Positions 22,297 to 27,816 of a stretch of DNA of 27,816 bases are shown one piece after another. Below the pieces are notes generated by a model. The model had not been told where the DNA came from and ran no database searches. It saw only the letters and a program-made list of their open reading frames with translations. The translations under genes were made by a program, and so were the position numbers. Position 1 is the first letter of the stretch; each line of letters starts with the position of its first letter. Origin of the DNA: an uncultured Eubacteriales bacterium. Lineage in GTDB: Bacteria; Bacillota; Clostridia; Christensenellales; Borkfalkiaceae. Location of the stretch: contig UQHL01000029.1 of assembly GCA_900540805.1 (NCBI GenBank), forward strand, positions 1-27,816, in the 5' to 3' direction.

Positions 22297-23052
22297 ATGG
22301 ACGTAAAGGACAAGGTAGTTATCGTTACGGGCGGCGGCAGAGGCATCGGCTTCGGAATTTCCACCGCTTATGCAAAGGCGGGGGCGAAGCTCGTCATCAC
22401 GGGCAGAACGGAAGCCACGCTTCTCGAGGCGAAGAAAAAGCTTGAGGCGTACGGGACAAGCGTACTTACCGTCACGGCGGACGGTGCGGACGAAGCGGCG
22501 ATTAAGAACGTGATTGCAAAAACTGTGGAAGCCTATGGCAAAATCGACGCCGTGGTCAACAACGCGCAGGCCTCCAAGTCGGGTAAAATGCTGGTGGATC
22601 ACACCAAAGAGGACTTTGACCTCGCGATCTATTCGGGGCTGTACGCCACCTTCTTCTATATGCGCGAAGCGTTCCCTTACCTCAAGGAGACAAAGGGCTG
22701 CGTCATCAATTTCGCGTCGGGCGCGGGGCTTGCGGGCAGAATCGCCCAATCCTCCTATGCGGCGGCAAAGGAAGGCATCCGCGGTCTTTCGAGGGTTGCG
22801 GCCACCGAGTGGGGGCCTTACGGCGTGAGAGTAAACGTCATTTGCCCGCTTGCGATGACGGAAGGGCTTCAGAAGTTTAAGGAGGAATATCCCGACCGTT
22901 ACGAGCAGACCATCAAGGCGGTGCCCATGGGACGCTTTGCCGATCCCGAAACGGATATCGGGCGCTTGTGCATATTCCTCTCCTCCGAGGACGCGGCGTA
23001 TATCACGGGCGAAACGATCACCGTGCAGGGCGGGAGCGGTTTAAGGCCGTAA
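22297..23052 (+). CDS. Short-chain dehydrogenase/reductase
   Basis: From ATG 22297 this is a 251-residue classical SDR, an NAD(P)-dependent oxidoreductase of the FabG-like group. It has the glycine motif TGGGRGIG (11-18), NNAQ (88-91, usually NNAG), catalytic Ser141, Tyr154 and Lys158 in SSYAAAK, and the C-terminal ITVQGGSGL. Position 36-37 reads GR after the second strand, which favours NADP(H) but is not decisive. ATG 22285 would add MGLL; the inner start has GGGG at 6 nt and places the fold correctly. The substrate is unknown. The gene stands alone, with its own promoter and terminator. Confidence 0.92.
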   Translation: MDVKDKVVIVTGGGRGIGFGISTAYAKAGAKLVITGRTEATLLEAKKKLEAYGTSVLTVTADGADEAAIKNVIAKTVEAYGKIDAVVNNAQASKSGKMLVDHTKEDFDLAIYSGLYATFFYMREAFPYLKETKGCVINFASGAGLAGRIAQSSYAAAKEGIRGLSRVAATEWGPYGVRVNVICPLAMTEGLQKFKEEYPDRYEQTIKAVPMGRFADPETDIGRLCIFLSSEDAAYITGETITVQGGSGLRP

Positions 23053-23078
23053 TCGACGGAAAAATAAAGATTTTTCAC

Positions 23079-23110
23079 AAAAAAAGAGGGATTTGTCCCT
23101 CTTTTTTTCT
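23079..23110. terminator. Bidirectional intrinsic terminator after the SDR gene
   Basis: AAAAAAAGAGGGA (23079-23091) pairs with TCCCTCTTTTTTT (23096-23108) around TTTG, giving U-tracts on both strands. It lies 26 nt after the SDR stop. Confidence 0.9.
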
Positions 23111-23118
23111 TCGGACTA

Positions 23119-23147
23119 TTGCTTTTGGGCGGCGGATATGATATAAT
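23119..23147 (+). promoter_or_regulatory. Extended -10 promoter of the DegV gene
   Basis: TGATATAAT (23139-23147) is an extended -10, with TTGCTT (23119-23124) at 17 nt as a weak -35. It precedes the DegV gene by about 50 nt. Confidence 0.7.
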
Positions 23148-23166
23148 ATAAACGTATAAAAATAAT

Positions 23167-23182
23167 CGGCCGATATCGGCCG
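23167..23182. promoter_or_regulatory. 16-bp perfect palindrome before the DegV gene
   Basis: CGGCCGATATCGGCCG is exactly self-complementary and sits between the promoter and the ribosome-binding site, about 20 nt past the -10. It could be an operator for a dimeric regulator or an mRNA hairpin close to the AGAGG at 23185-23189. Confidence 0.6.
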
Positions 23183-23197
23183 CAAGAGGTGTTTTCC

Positions 23198-24085
23198 ATG
23201 GAAAAATACATATTGAGCTGCTGCTCCACTGCGGATTTGACGAAAGAGCATTTCGACGAGAGAAACATTCGTTATATCTGTTTCCACTATTATTTGGGCG
23301 AAACGGAATATCCCGACGACCTGGGCGAAACGGTTTCGTTCGACGATTTTTATGCCCGCATGGAGGCGGGGGAGCCGACCCGCACCTCGCAGGTGAACGT
23401 GGAGGAATTTGTCGAGTATTTCACCCCCTTCCTCGAGCAGGGGCTGGATATCGTGCACGTCTGCCTTTCTTCGGGGATTTCGGGCGTGTATAACTCGGCT
23501 GCCGCGGCGGCGACCTTGCTCAAGGAAAAGTTCCCCGCGCGGAAAATTTATATCGTCGATTCTCTCGGCGCGTCCTCGGGCTACGGCCTTTTCATGGATA
23601 AGCTGGCAGACCTGCGCGACGAGGGTATGGAAATCGCGGAGCTCGTCACCTGGGCGGAGGATCACAAGCTTAACGTACATCATTGGTTTTTCTCCACCGA
23701 CCTCAAATATTACGTGCGCGGCGGCAGGATCTCCAAGGCGTCGGGCTTTATCGGCACCCTTTTGAAAATCTGCCCTCTTCTCAATATGGACGATCTCGGC
23801 AGACTTATCCCGCGCAATAAAATCCGCGGCAAAAAGCGCGTGATCGAGGAGATTGAAAAGAGAATGGAGGAATTTGCCGACGACGGCCTCGACTATGCGG
23901 ATAAATGCTATATTTCCAATTCCGCCTGCTCCGATGACGCGCGCGCCGTAGCGGACATCATCGAATGCCGTTTCCCCAAGCTCAAAGGCAAGGTGGAAAT
24001 TTACAGCGTCGGCACCACGATCGGCAGCCATACCGGCCCCGGCACCGTCGCCCTGTTCTTCTGGGGTAAAAAACGCACGAGGTAA
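23198..24085 (+). CDS. DegV family protein (fatty-acid-binding, FakB-like)
   Basis: This 295-residue protein carries DegV hallmarks: ILSCCSTADLTKEHFDERNIRY at the N-terminus, TRTSQVNVEEFVEYF, CLSSGISGVYNSA, IYIVDSLGASSGYG and the C-terminal VGTTIGSHTGPGTVALFFWGKK. DegV proteins bind a fatty acid and, where FakA is present, present it for phosphorylation and membrane-lipid incorporation. No kinase partner is in the window. The start is ATG 23198 with AGAGG 8 nt upstream; a GTG at 23189 lies inside that SD. It is followed 10 nt later by a zinc-ribbon/DUF2007-like gene, so both are probably co-transcribed. Confidence 0.92.
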   Translation: MEKYILSCCSTADLTKEHFDERNIRYICFHYYLGETEYPDDLGETVSFDDFYARMEAGEPTRTSQVNVEEFVEYFTPFLEQGLDIVHVCLSSGISGVYNSAAAAATLLKEKFPARKIYIVDSLGASSGYGLFMDKLADLRDEGMEIAELVTWAEDHKLNVHHWFFSTDLKYYVRGGRISKASGFIGTLLKICPLLNMDDLGRLIPRNKIRGKKRVIEEIEKRMEEFADDGLDYADKCYISNSACSDDARAVADIIECRFPKLKGKVEIYSVGTTIGSHTGPGTVALFFWGKKRTR

Positions 24086-24095
24086 GGGCGGCGCG

Positions 24096-24392
24096 ATGCT
24101 TTTTTGTGAAAAGTGCAACCGTTTAACGGAAAGCGACCGATGCGATATTTGCGGCAAAAAGAAGCTGAGAAAACCCGAGGAGGACGATTTTTGTTTTTTC
24201 GTTTCCCTGCATTCCGGGCAAGCTCATTATTTTGAGGAAAATCTGAAATTGGAAAATATTCCTGTCGCGCTGATCGGATACGGCACGCCGACGTCGGTGC
24301 GAACGAGCGGCTATTTCAAAATTTATCTTCCCTACGGCTCGTTTGAGCGCGCGGCGGAAATATATAATACAATTTTTGGATTGGAGGACTGA
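24096..24392 (+). CDS. Zinc-ribbon protein with DUF2007-like C-terminal domain
   Basis: This 98-residue protein starts with a short zinc ribbon, CEKCNRLTESDRCDICGKKK (from Cys4), then a charged linker. A C-terminal ferredoxin-like domain follows with SLHSGQAHYFEENLKLENIPVALIG and KIYLPYGSFERAAEIYNTIFG. The latter pattern fits the DUF2007 putative signal-transducing family, whose biochemistry is not known to me. AAGGG precedes the ATG, and the gene follows DegV by 10 nt in the same unit. Its small size and ribbon suggest an accessory or regulatory role. Confidence 0.72.
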   Translation: MLFCEKCNRLTESDRCDICGKKKLRKPEEDDFCFFVSLHSGQAHYFEENLKLENIPVALIGYGTPTSVRTSGYFKIYLPYGSFERAAEIYNTIFGLED

Positions 24393-24460
24393 ATTTTCCT
24401 CCCGTGTTTCAAAAGCCTGCCTTTTGTTGTCCCGTGCATTTTTCGAAACGACAAATCAAT

Positions 24461-24494
24461 AGCCCGCTCTGCTTCGCAAGCGAAGCGGCGGGCT
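24461..24494. terminator. Hairpin between convergent genes
   Basis: AGCCCGC (24461-24467) and GCTTCGC (24471-24477) pair with GCGAAGC (24480-24486) and GCGGGCT (24488-24494), with a small internal loop. There is no clear U-tract, so terminator function on either strand is probable but weaker than at other sites here. Confidence 0.55.
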
Positions 24495-24550
24495 ATCCGT
24501 TTGTCCGTAAAGCTCGGCTTTGAAAAGTTTCGGACGGCTCTTTTGAAGCT

Positions 24551-25546
24551 TCAGGCGGTAACGGTTTTGCCGCGCTTCAGCCAAAGAATGGTATCGCGCA
24601 GGGTTTCGTAAAGGTCCCGCGGGCGGTAACCGAGCTCCTGCGTCGCCTTCTCGTGGGAAAATTTGTCGTTTCCCGAGAGGGTATAAAGGGAATACTTGGT
24701 GTATAAGGGGCGTTCCTTTTTGCATTTCGCTATGAAGCGGATAAAGGGAAGAAAGAGCTTCGCCATCCATACGGGCAACACGGGAAGCTTTCTGCCGCCC
24801 GAAAGCGATTTCACCATTTCCAGCACCTCCTTGATTTCGTAGTGACGGTTGGAAAGAATGAAGCATTCGCCACTTTTGCCCTTGGCTGCCGCGGCGAGGG
24901 TGCCCTGCGCCACGTCCCTTACATCGACAAAATCGTAGCCGCCCTTTACGCAGGCGGGGAGCTTTCCCGCCACGTAATCGGACACAAGTTGTACCAGGTG
25001 ATTGCCCGAGCTGTCGTACGGCCCGAGAATCCCCGACGGGTGCACGATTACCGCGTCCAGCCCTTTGCGGACGTATTCTAAAACCGCCCGCGTCGCCATC
25101 GCCTTCGTCTTGGCGTAGGCGCCGTGTACGGTGTCCTCCGAAAATTCGTCCGTTTCCTCCAAAACGCGGTAGGGCCGCTCGGGGATGGCGTGGACCGAGC
25201 TGACGTAAACAAATTTGGAGACCTTGTTTTCAAAGGCCAGCGCGAGAAGGTTTTTTGTGCCCTCCACGTTTACCTTGAGCAAGGCGTCGGTCACTTCGTC
25301 CGCAATGCTGATGATTCCCGCCGTATGGATCACCACGACAGAGGCGCGTTCGGCGCCCTCAAACAGGGCGCGCAGGGACTCGGGCTCCGTCACGTCGCCC
25401 TTGACGTATTCGGCACGGTCGGGGAAATCGGGCTCCTCCGAGGGCAGGATCAGCCCGCGGACGCGTTCGCCTCTTTCCAGCAGAATTCGGATAATGGTGT
25501 TGCCGAGGTGACCGTTGGCGCCGGTCACGATATATAAATTTTTCAT
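24551..25546 (-). CDS. NAD-dependent epimerase/dehydratase family protein
   Basis: From ATG 25546 this is a 331-residue extended SDR. It has the nucleotide motif TGANGHLG (8-15), VVIHTAGIIS, VYVSSVHA with catalytic Ser116/117, Tyr144 and Lys148 in YAKTK, and VHPSGILGPYD. The substrate-binding C-terminal half includes FVDVRDVAQGTL and ends FSHEKATQELGYRPRDLYETLRDTI. It resembles dihydroflavonol-reductase-like and nucleotide-sugar epimerase-like members; the substrate is not assignable. AGAGGTG lies 6 nt before the chosen ATG, and a longer in-frame extension to 25591 has no SD. It is transcribed divergently from a TetR gene. Confidence 0.9.
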   Translation of the reverse strand: MKNLYIVTGANGHLGNTIIRILLERGERVRGLILPSEEPDFPDRAEYVKGDVTEPESLRALFEGAERASVVVIHTAGIISIADEVTDALLKVNVEGTKNLLALAFENKVSKFVYVSSVHAIPERPYRVLEETDEFSEDTVHGAYAKTKAMATRAVLEYVRKGLDAVIVHPSGILGPYDSSGNHLVQLVSDYVAGKLPACVKGGYDFVDVRDVAQGTLAAAAKGKSGECFILSNRHYEIKEVLEMVKSLSGGRKLPVLPVWMAKLFLPFIRFIAKCKKERPLYTKYSLYTLSGNDKFSHEKATQELGYRPRDLYETLRDTILWLKRGKTVTA

Positions 25547-25595
25547 AAAGTTCACCTCTTTTTTGAAAACTTCATTGATTTTTAGGTTCAAATTT

Positions 25596-25624
25596 ATTAT
25601 AATATAGAAAAGGGGATTTGTAAA
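25596..25624 (-). promoter_or_regulatory. Sigma-A promoter of the epimerase gene
   Basis: On the minus strand, TTTACA (25624-25619) and TATAAT (25601-25596) are 17 nt apart, giving a leader of about 40 nt before ATG 25546. Confidence 0.75.
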
Positions 25625-25685
25625 CAGTCAATTTTTTCTCTCCTGCGCAGATTTTCCTTTAAGCGTTTTCTTTTGGCAGGATAAT

Positions 25686-25742
25686 CGACAGGTTTCAAAA
25701 AATTGTCGCGTCCGCCGCAGTCTTTTTGCGGGGTCGTCGGAC
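25686..25742. promoter_or_regulatory. Inverted repeats between epimerase and TetR genes
   Basis: CGACA (25686-25690) and TGTCG (25704-25708) form one inverted repeat. GTCCGCCGCA (25710-25719) pairs with TGCGG (25727-25731) and CGGAC (25738-25742) with a 6-nt bulge. Their position before the TetR gene makes them candidate operators or an mRNA hairpin. I see no clean promoter for the TetR gene itself. Confidence 0.4.
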
Positions 25743-25771
25743 GGGATACATAACGGAAAGGAGAATAAAAT

Positions 25772-26344
25772 ATGGAAAATAAGGATTATCGGGTACGGGT
25801 GACGAAAATGCTTATCCGAAAGGAATTTACGCAGCTGTTGAAGGAAAAACCCGTGCAGTCGATTACCGTGCGGGAGCTTTGCGAGCGTACGGGCATCAAC
25901 CGCAGCACCTTTTACAATCACTATCAGGACGTGTACGACCTCCTGGAACAAATCGAAAACGAAATGCTGGGAGAACTCAACGAGCACCTGAAAAGCATTT
26001 CTCCCGAAAACGATCTGATGTCGATGAGCCTTTTCGAGGGGATTTTCCGCTTTCTTACGGGAAACTCGGACATATGCGTCATCATGCTGGGGGAAAACGG
26101 AGACAAGCGTTTCCTTTTCAGAATGTTGGAAATGGGCAAGGAAAATTGCGTGAAAAACTATTTACAGTCCTTTCCCCGCGCCTCGCGGGAGCAAATCGAG
26201 GATTTCTATGCTTTCGTCAGCAACGGCTGTCTGGGGCTGATGACGAGCTGGATTTACACGGGAATGAAAAAATCTCCCGACGAGCTGGCGGCGACCGCCA
26301 AAGCGATTATGACCAGCGCGTTGAAGTATTTCGATAGCTTATAG
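25772..26344 (+). CDS. TetR family transcriptional regulator
   Basis: This 190-residue regulator has an N-terminal HTH: VTKMLIRKEFTQLLKEKPVQSITVRELCERTGINRSTFYNHYQDVYDLLE (about 9-58). The helical C-terminal ligand domain includes GCLGLMTSWIYTGMKKSPDELA, as in the TetR_C_7/DhaS-like members. The start is ATG after AAAGGAG. It is divergent from the NAD-dependent epimerase, and TetR regulators commonly control the divergent neighbour and themselves, so repression of the epimerase is the simplest model. The inducer is unknown. Confidence 0.92.
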   Translation: MENKDYRVRVTKMLIRKEFTQLLKEKPVQSITVRELCERTGINRSTFYNHYQDVYDLLEQIENEMLGELNEHLKSISPENDLMSMSLFEGIFRFLTGNSDICVIMLGENGDKRFLFRMLEMGKENCVKNYLQSFPRASREQIEDFYAFVSNGCLGLMTSWIYTGMKKSPDELAATAKAIMTSALKYFDSL

Positions 26345-26577
26345 GCTTCCGGGGAGGGGCTGCGGCCAATATTCTGCAAAGCTATAAGCTTCAGGGGGAA
26401 TTTTGCGGCTTTCGGCAACGCGGTTTCCGGACATTCTCGGACGGCGTGAAATATGAAGCCGAAAGCGCGGGCGCGGGCGGCTTAAAGTAGAAAAGCGATC
26501 CTTTTTAGCCGCGTATTTGCGTGTTTTTATATATTGAAAACCTCCGAAAACAAACGCCGCGGCATAAAAACGGCGTA

Positions 26578-26612
26578 AAAAGGCGTGTGGCCCGAGCGGC
26601 TACACGCCTTTT
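26578..26612. terminator. Intrinsic terminator hairpin
   Basis: AAAAGGCGTGTGGCC (26578-26592) pairs with GGCTACACGCCTTTT (26598-26612), with one G-U pair, around CGAGC. A smaller stem ACGCCG/CGGCGT lies just upstream. It separates the TetR transcript from the XRE-type gene. Confidence 0.75.
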
Positions 26613-26634
26613 GCGGTAAAAGGGCGTTCCGTGT

Positions 26635-26664
26635 TTGACTTTTCGGAAGCTCTTGCCGTACAAT
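26635..26664 (+). promoter_or_regulatory. Sigma-A promoter of the XRE-type membrane regulator
   Basis: TTGACT (26635-26640) and TACAAT (26659-26664) are 18 nt apart. The -35 TTG is in frame with the downstream gene and could be mistaken for its start. Confidence 0.78.
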
Positions 26665-26697
26665 AGAGGCGTAAACGTTTTTCGGGAGGATAACGAA

Positions 26698-27711
26698 GTG
26701 AAAGACAAAAAATCGTTCGGGCGATTTATCGCCGAGAAGAGAAAGGAAAAGGGCCTGACGCAGGCGGAGGTGGCGGGCGCGCTGTACGTCACGGTGACGG
26801 CCGTTTCCAAATGGGAACGGGGCGTCACTTATCCCGATATCACGCTCATTTCCGATTTATGCGAGATTCTGGAGGTGAGCGAGCACGAGCTCATCGCCGA
26901 AGGAAACGACGCGGAGTACCGCCGCATGAAAGCGGAATCGGAGAAATACAGAAAGATTTCGGACGCGTGGTTTTACGGGCTGACGGGCGCGTATGCGCTC
27001 GCTCTCGTCGTCTGTTTTATCTGCAATCTGGCGGTGAATAAAACCCTGTCCTGGTTCTTTATCGTATTGACCTCTTTGATGACGGCGTTTTCGCTTTTTC
27101 CGTCCTGTTCCCGCTTCGTAAAACGGGGAAAGCTTCTGGCCGTGAGCGGCAGCTTTCTCGTTTCGCTGCTTTTATTATTGCTGACTTGCTGTATTTATAC
27201 ACGCGGAAATTGGTATTTTATTGCGCTGACCGCATTGCTTTTTGCCTTTTCCGTTCCCTTTCTTCCCGTTTTTCTCTCCGTCTATCCTGTCCCGAAGACA
27301 GTGCGGCGGCACAGGGCGATGATCAGCCTCGGCGCCGATTTCCTTTTGTTGGTTCTTTTGATTTTTGCGGCCATGAACAAAGACATGGGCGGGTTCTTTC
27401 ACGGGACGATTATCGCGCTGTTCTGCGCCTTGCCCGTGTTCGCTACTGCGGCGATCATTTCCTACGTCAAGGCCAACGGCTGGATCAAGGCGTCGTTTTT
27501 ATGCGTAATCTGGGGAACCTTCGTCCTTTTCGTCGATGCGGTAATCAGTTTGATTTTGAAGGAACCGTATTCCTTCTCCCTCAATCTTGCGGATTGGAGC
27601 CTTCCCTATCTCAACGCGAATATCATTTTCGTCACCTGGCTGATGTCGTTTTTGTGCGGGCTTGGGCTGTTTATCGTCGGGTTGGTGCGCGCGAGGAAAA
27701 AAGGAGACTGA
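26698..27711 (+). CDS. XRE-type HTH regulator with multi-span membrane domain
   Basis: The start is GTG 26698, with GGGAGG 8 nt upstream; longer frame starts overlap the promoter. The 337-residue product has an N-terminal XRE/Cro HTH (FGRFIAEKRKEKGLTQAEVAGALYVTVTAVSKWERGVTYPDITLISDLCEILEV, about 7-60). A short helical linker follows (EYRRMKAESEKYRKISD), then roughly eight hydrophobic spans from about residue 93 to 330, ending in RARKKGD. Such HTH-membrane fusions are common in clostridia and are thought to act as membrane-located regulators; the signal and target are unknown. No transporter or peptide gene follows in the window. The gene is monocistronic, ending at a hairpin. Confidence 0.88.
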   Translation: MKDKKSFGRFIAEKRKEKGLTQAEVAGALYVTVTAVSKWERGVTYPDITLISDLCEILEVSEHELIAEGNDAEYRRMKAESEKYRKISDAWFYGLTGAYALALVVCFICNLAVNKTLSWFFIVLTSLMTAFSLFPSCSRFVKRGKLLAVSGSFLVSLLLLLLTCCIYTRGNWYFIALTALLFAFSVPFLPVFLSVYPVPKTVRRHRAMISLGADFLLLVLLIFAAMNKDMGGFFHGTIIALFCALPVFATAAIISYVKANGWIKASFLCVIWGTFVLFVDAVISLILKEPYSFSLNLADWSLPYLNANIIFVTWLMSFLCGLGLFIVGLVRARKKGD

Positions 27712-27736
27712 CGAGGACGCGGAAAAGCAAATTTTG

Positions 27737-27762
27737 AAGGGCGAACATAGTTCGCCCTTTAT
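27737..27762 (+). terminator. Intrinsic terminator after the XRE-type gene
   Basis: AAGGGCGAA (27737-27745) pairs with TTCGCCCTT (27751-27759) around CATAG, followed by TATT. It lies 25 nt past the stop codon. Confidence 0.8.
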
Positions 27763-27766
27763 TGAT

Positions 27767-27798
27767 ATAAAGAAAAACCACGCGATAGTCGCGTGGTT
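27767..27798 (-). terminator. Terminator for a minus-strand gene beyond the right edge
   Basis: AACCACGCGA (27776-27785) pairs with TCGCGTGGTT (27789-27798) around TAG. On the minus strand it is followed by TTTCTTT, so it most likely ends a convergent gene lying to the right of the window. Confidence 0.6.
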
Positions 27799-27816
27799 CG
27801 AGAAAGGTTAACCGAT

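Larger units (their letters stand above)
26345..26697. other. Intergenic region with possible coding relic and terminator
   Basis: These 353 bases follow the TetR gene. A short frame around 26440-26490 reads TFSDGVKYEAESAGAGGLK before TAG and has a protein-like look but no start; it may be a gene fragment. The rest holds the hairpins at 26553-26612 and the promoter of the XRE-type gene. Confidence 0.4.

Overview
The window looks like a chromosomal segment of a low-to-mid GC Gram-positive anaerobe of the class Clostridia. The grounds are lipoproteins with Cys lipoboxes, strong purine-rich Shine-Dalgarno sites, TTG and GTG starts, consensus TTGACA/TATAAT promoters, and families such as DegV, an SPFH protein with C-terminal zinc ribbons and a GH3 beta-glucosidase. 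An uncultured gut lineage is plausible, but I cannot name the taxon from sequence alone. No rRNA, tRNA, CRISPR array, transposase or phage gene was seen.

Region 1 (1-11235) is a carbohydrate-uptake locus. An ArsR-type regulator with a long C-terminal beta-rich domain (879-1832, minus) is divergent from an operon of two ABC sugar permeases, a lipoprotein with a glycosidase-like barrel, a solute-binding lipoprotein and a lipoprotein with Ig-like domains plus three tandem beta-sandwich repeats. The last two repeats are nearly identical in DNA. After a strong hairpin comes a cytoplasmic DUF4964/DUF5127/DUF4965 (glutaminase A-like) protein. The window holds no ABC ATPase, so a shared ATPase is inferred.

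Region 2 (11689-13522, minus) is a compact operon of MGMT, an overlooked 41-aa protein joined by an ATGA overlap, and an MFS transporter beginning 2 nt after the small gene. Region 3 (14077-18272, plus) holds a GH3 glucosidase split by one in-frame TGA, a GtrA-like membrane protein coupled by ATGA, and a family 2 glycosyltransferase.

Region 4 (18361-22153) is an envelope-associated cluster resembling part of the Bacillus ydjFGHI (PspA-associated) set. An SPFH/zinc-ribbon protein, a zinc-ribbon membrane protein and two small membrane proteins lie on the minus strand. They are divergent, from back-to-back near-consensus promoters, from a TTG-started protein with membrane segments, a winged helix and a zinc ribbon. 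No PspA homologue is present.

Region 5 (22297-27711) holds an SDR, a DegV protein paired with a zinc-ribbon/DUF2007-like protein, an NAD-dependent epimerase divergent from a TetR regulator, and an XRE-type regulator with a large multi-spanning membrane domain. Most units end in clear hairpins. The strongest leads are the PspA-less SPFH/zinc-ribbon/winged-helix cluster, the 41-aa coupled protein, the TGA-split GH3 and the recent repeat duplication.
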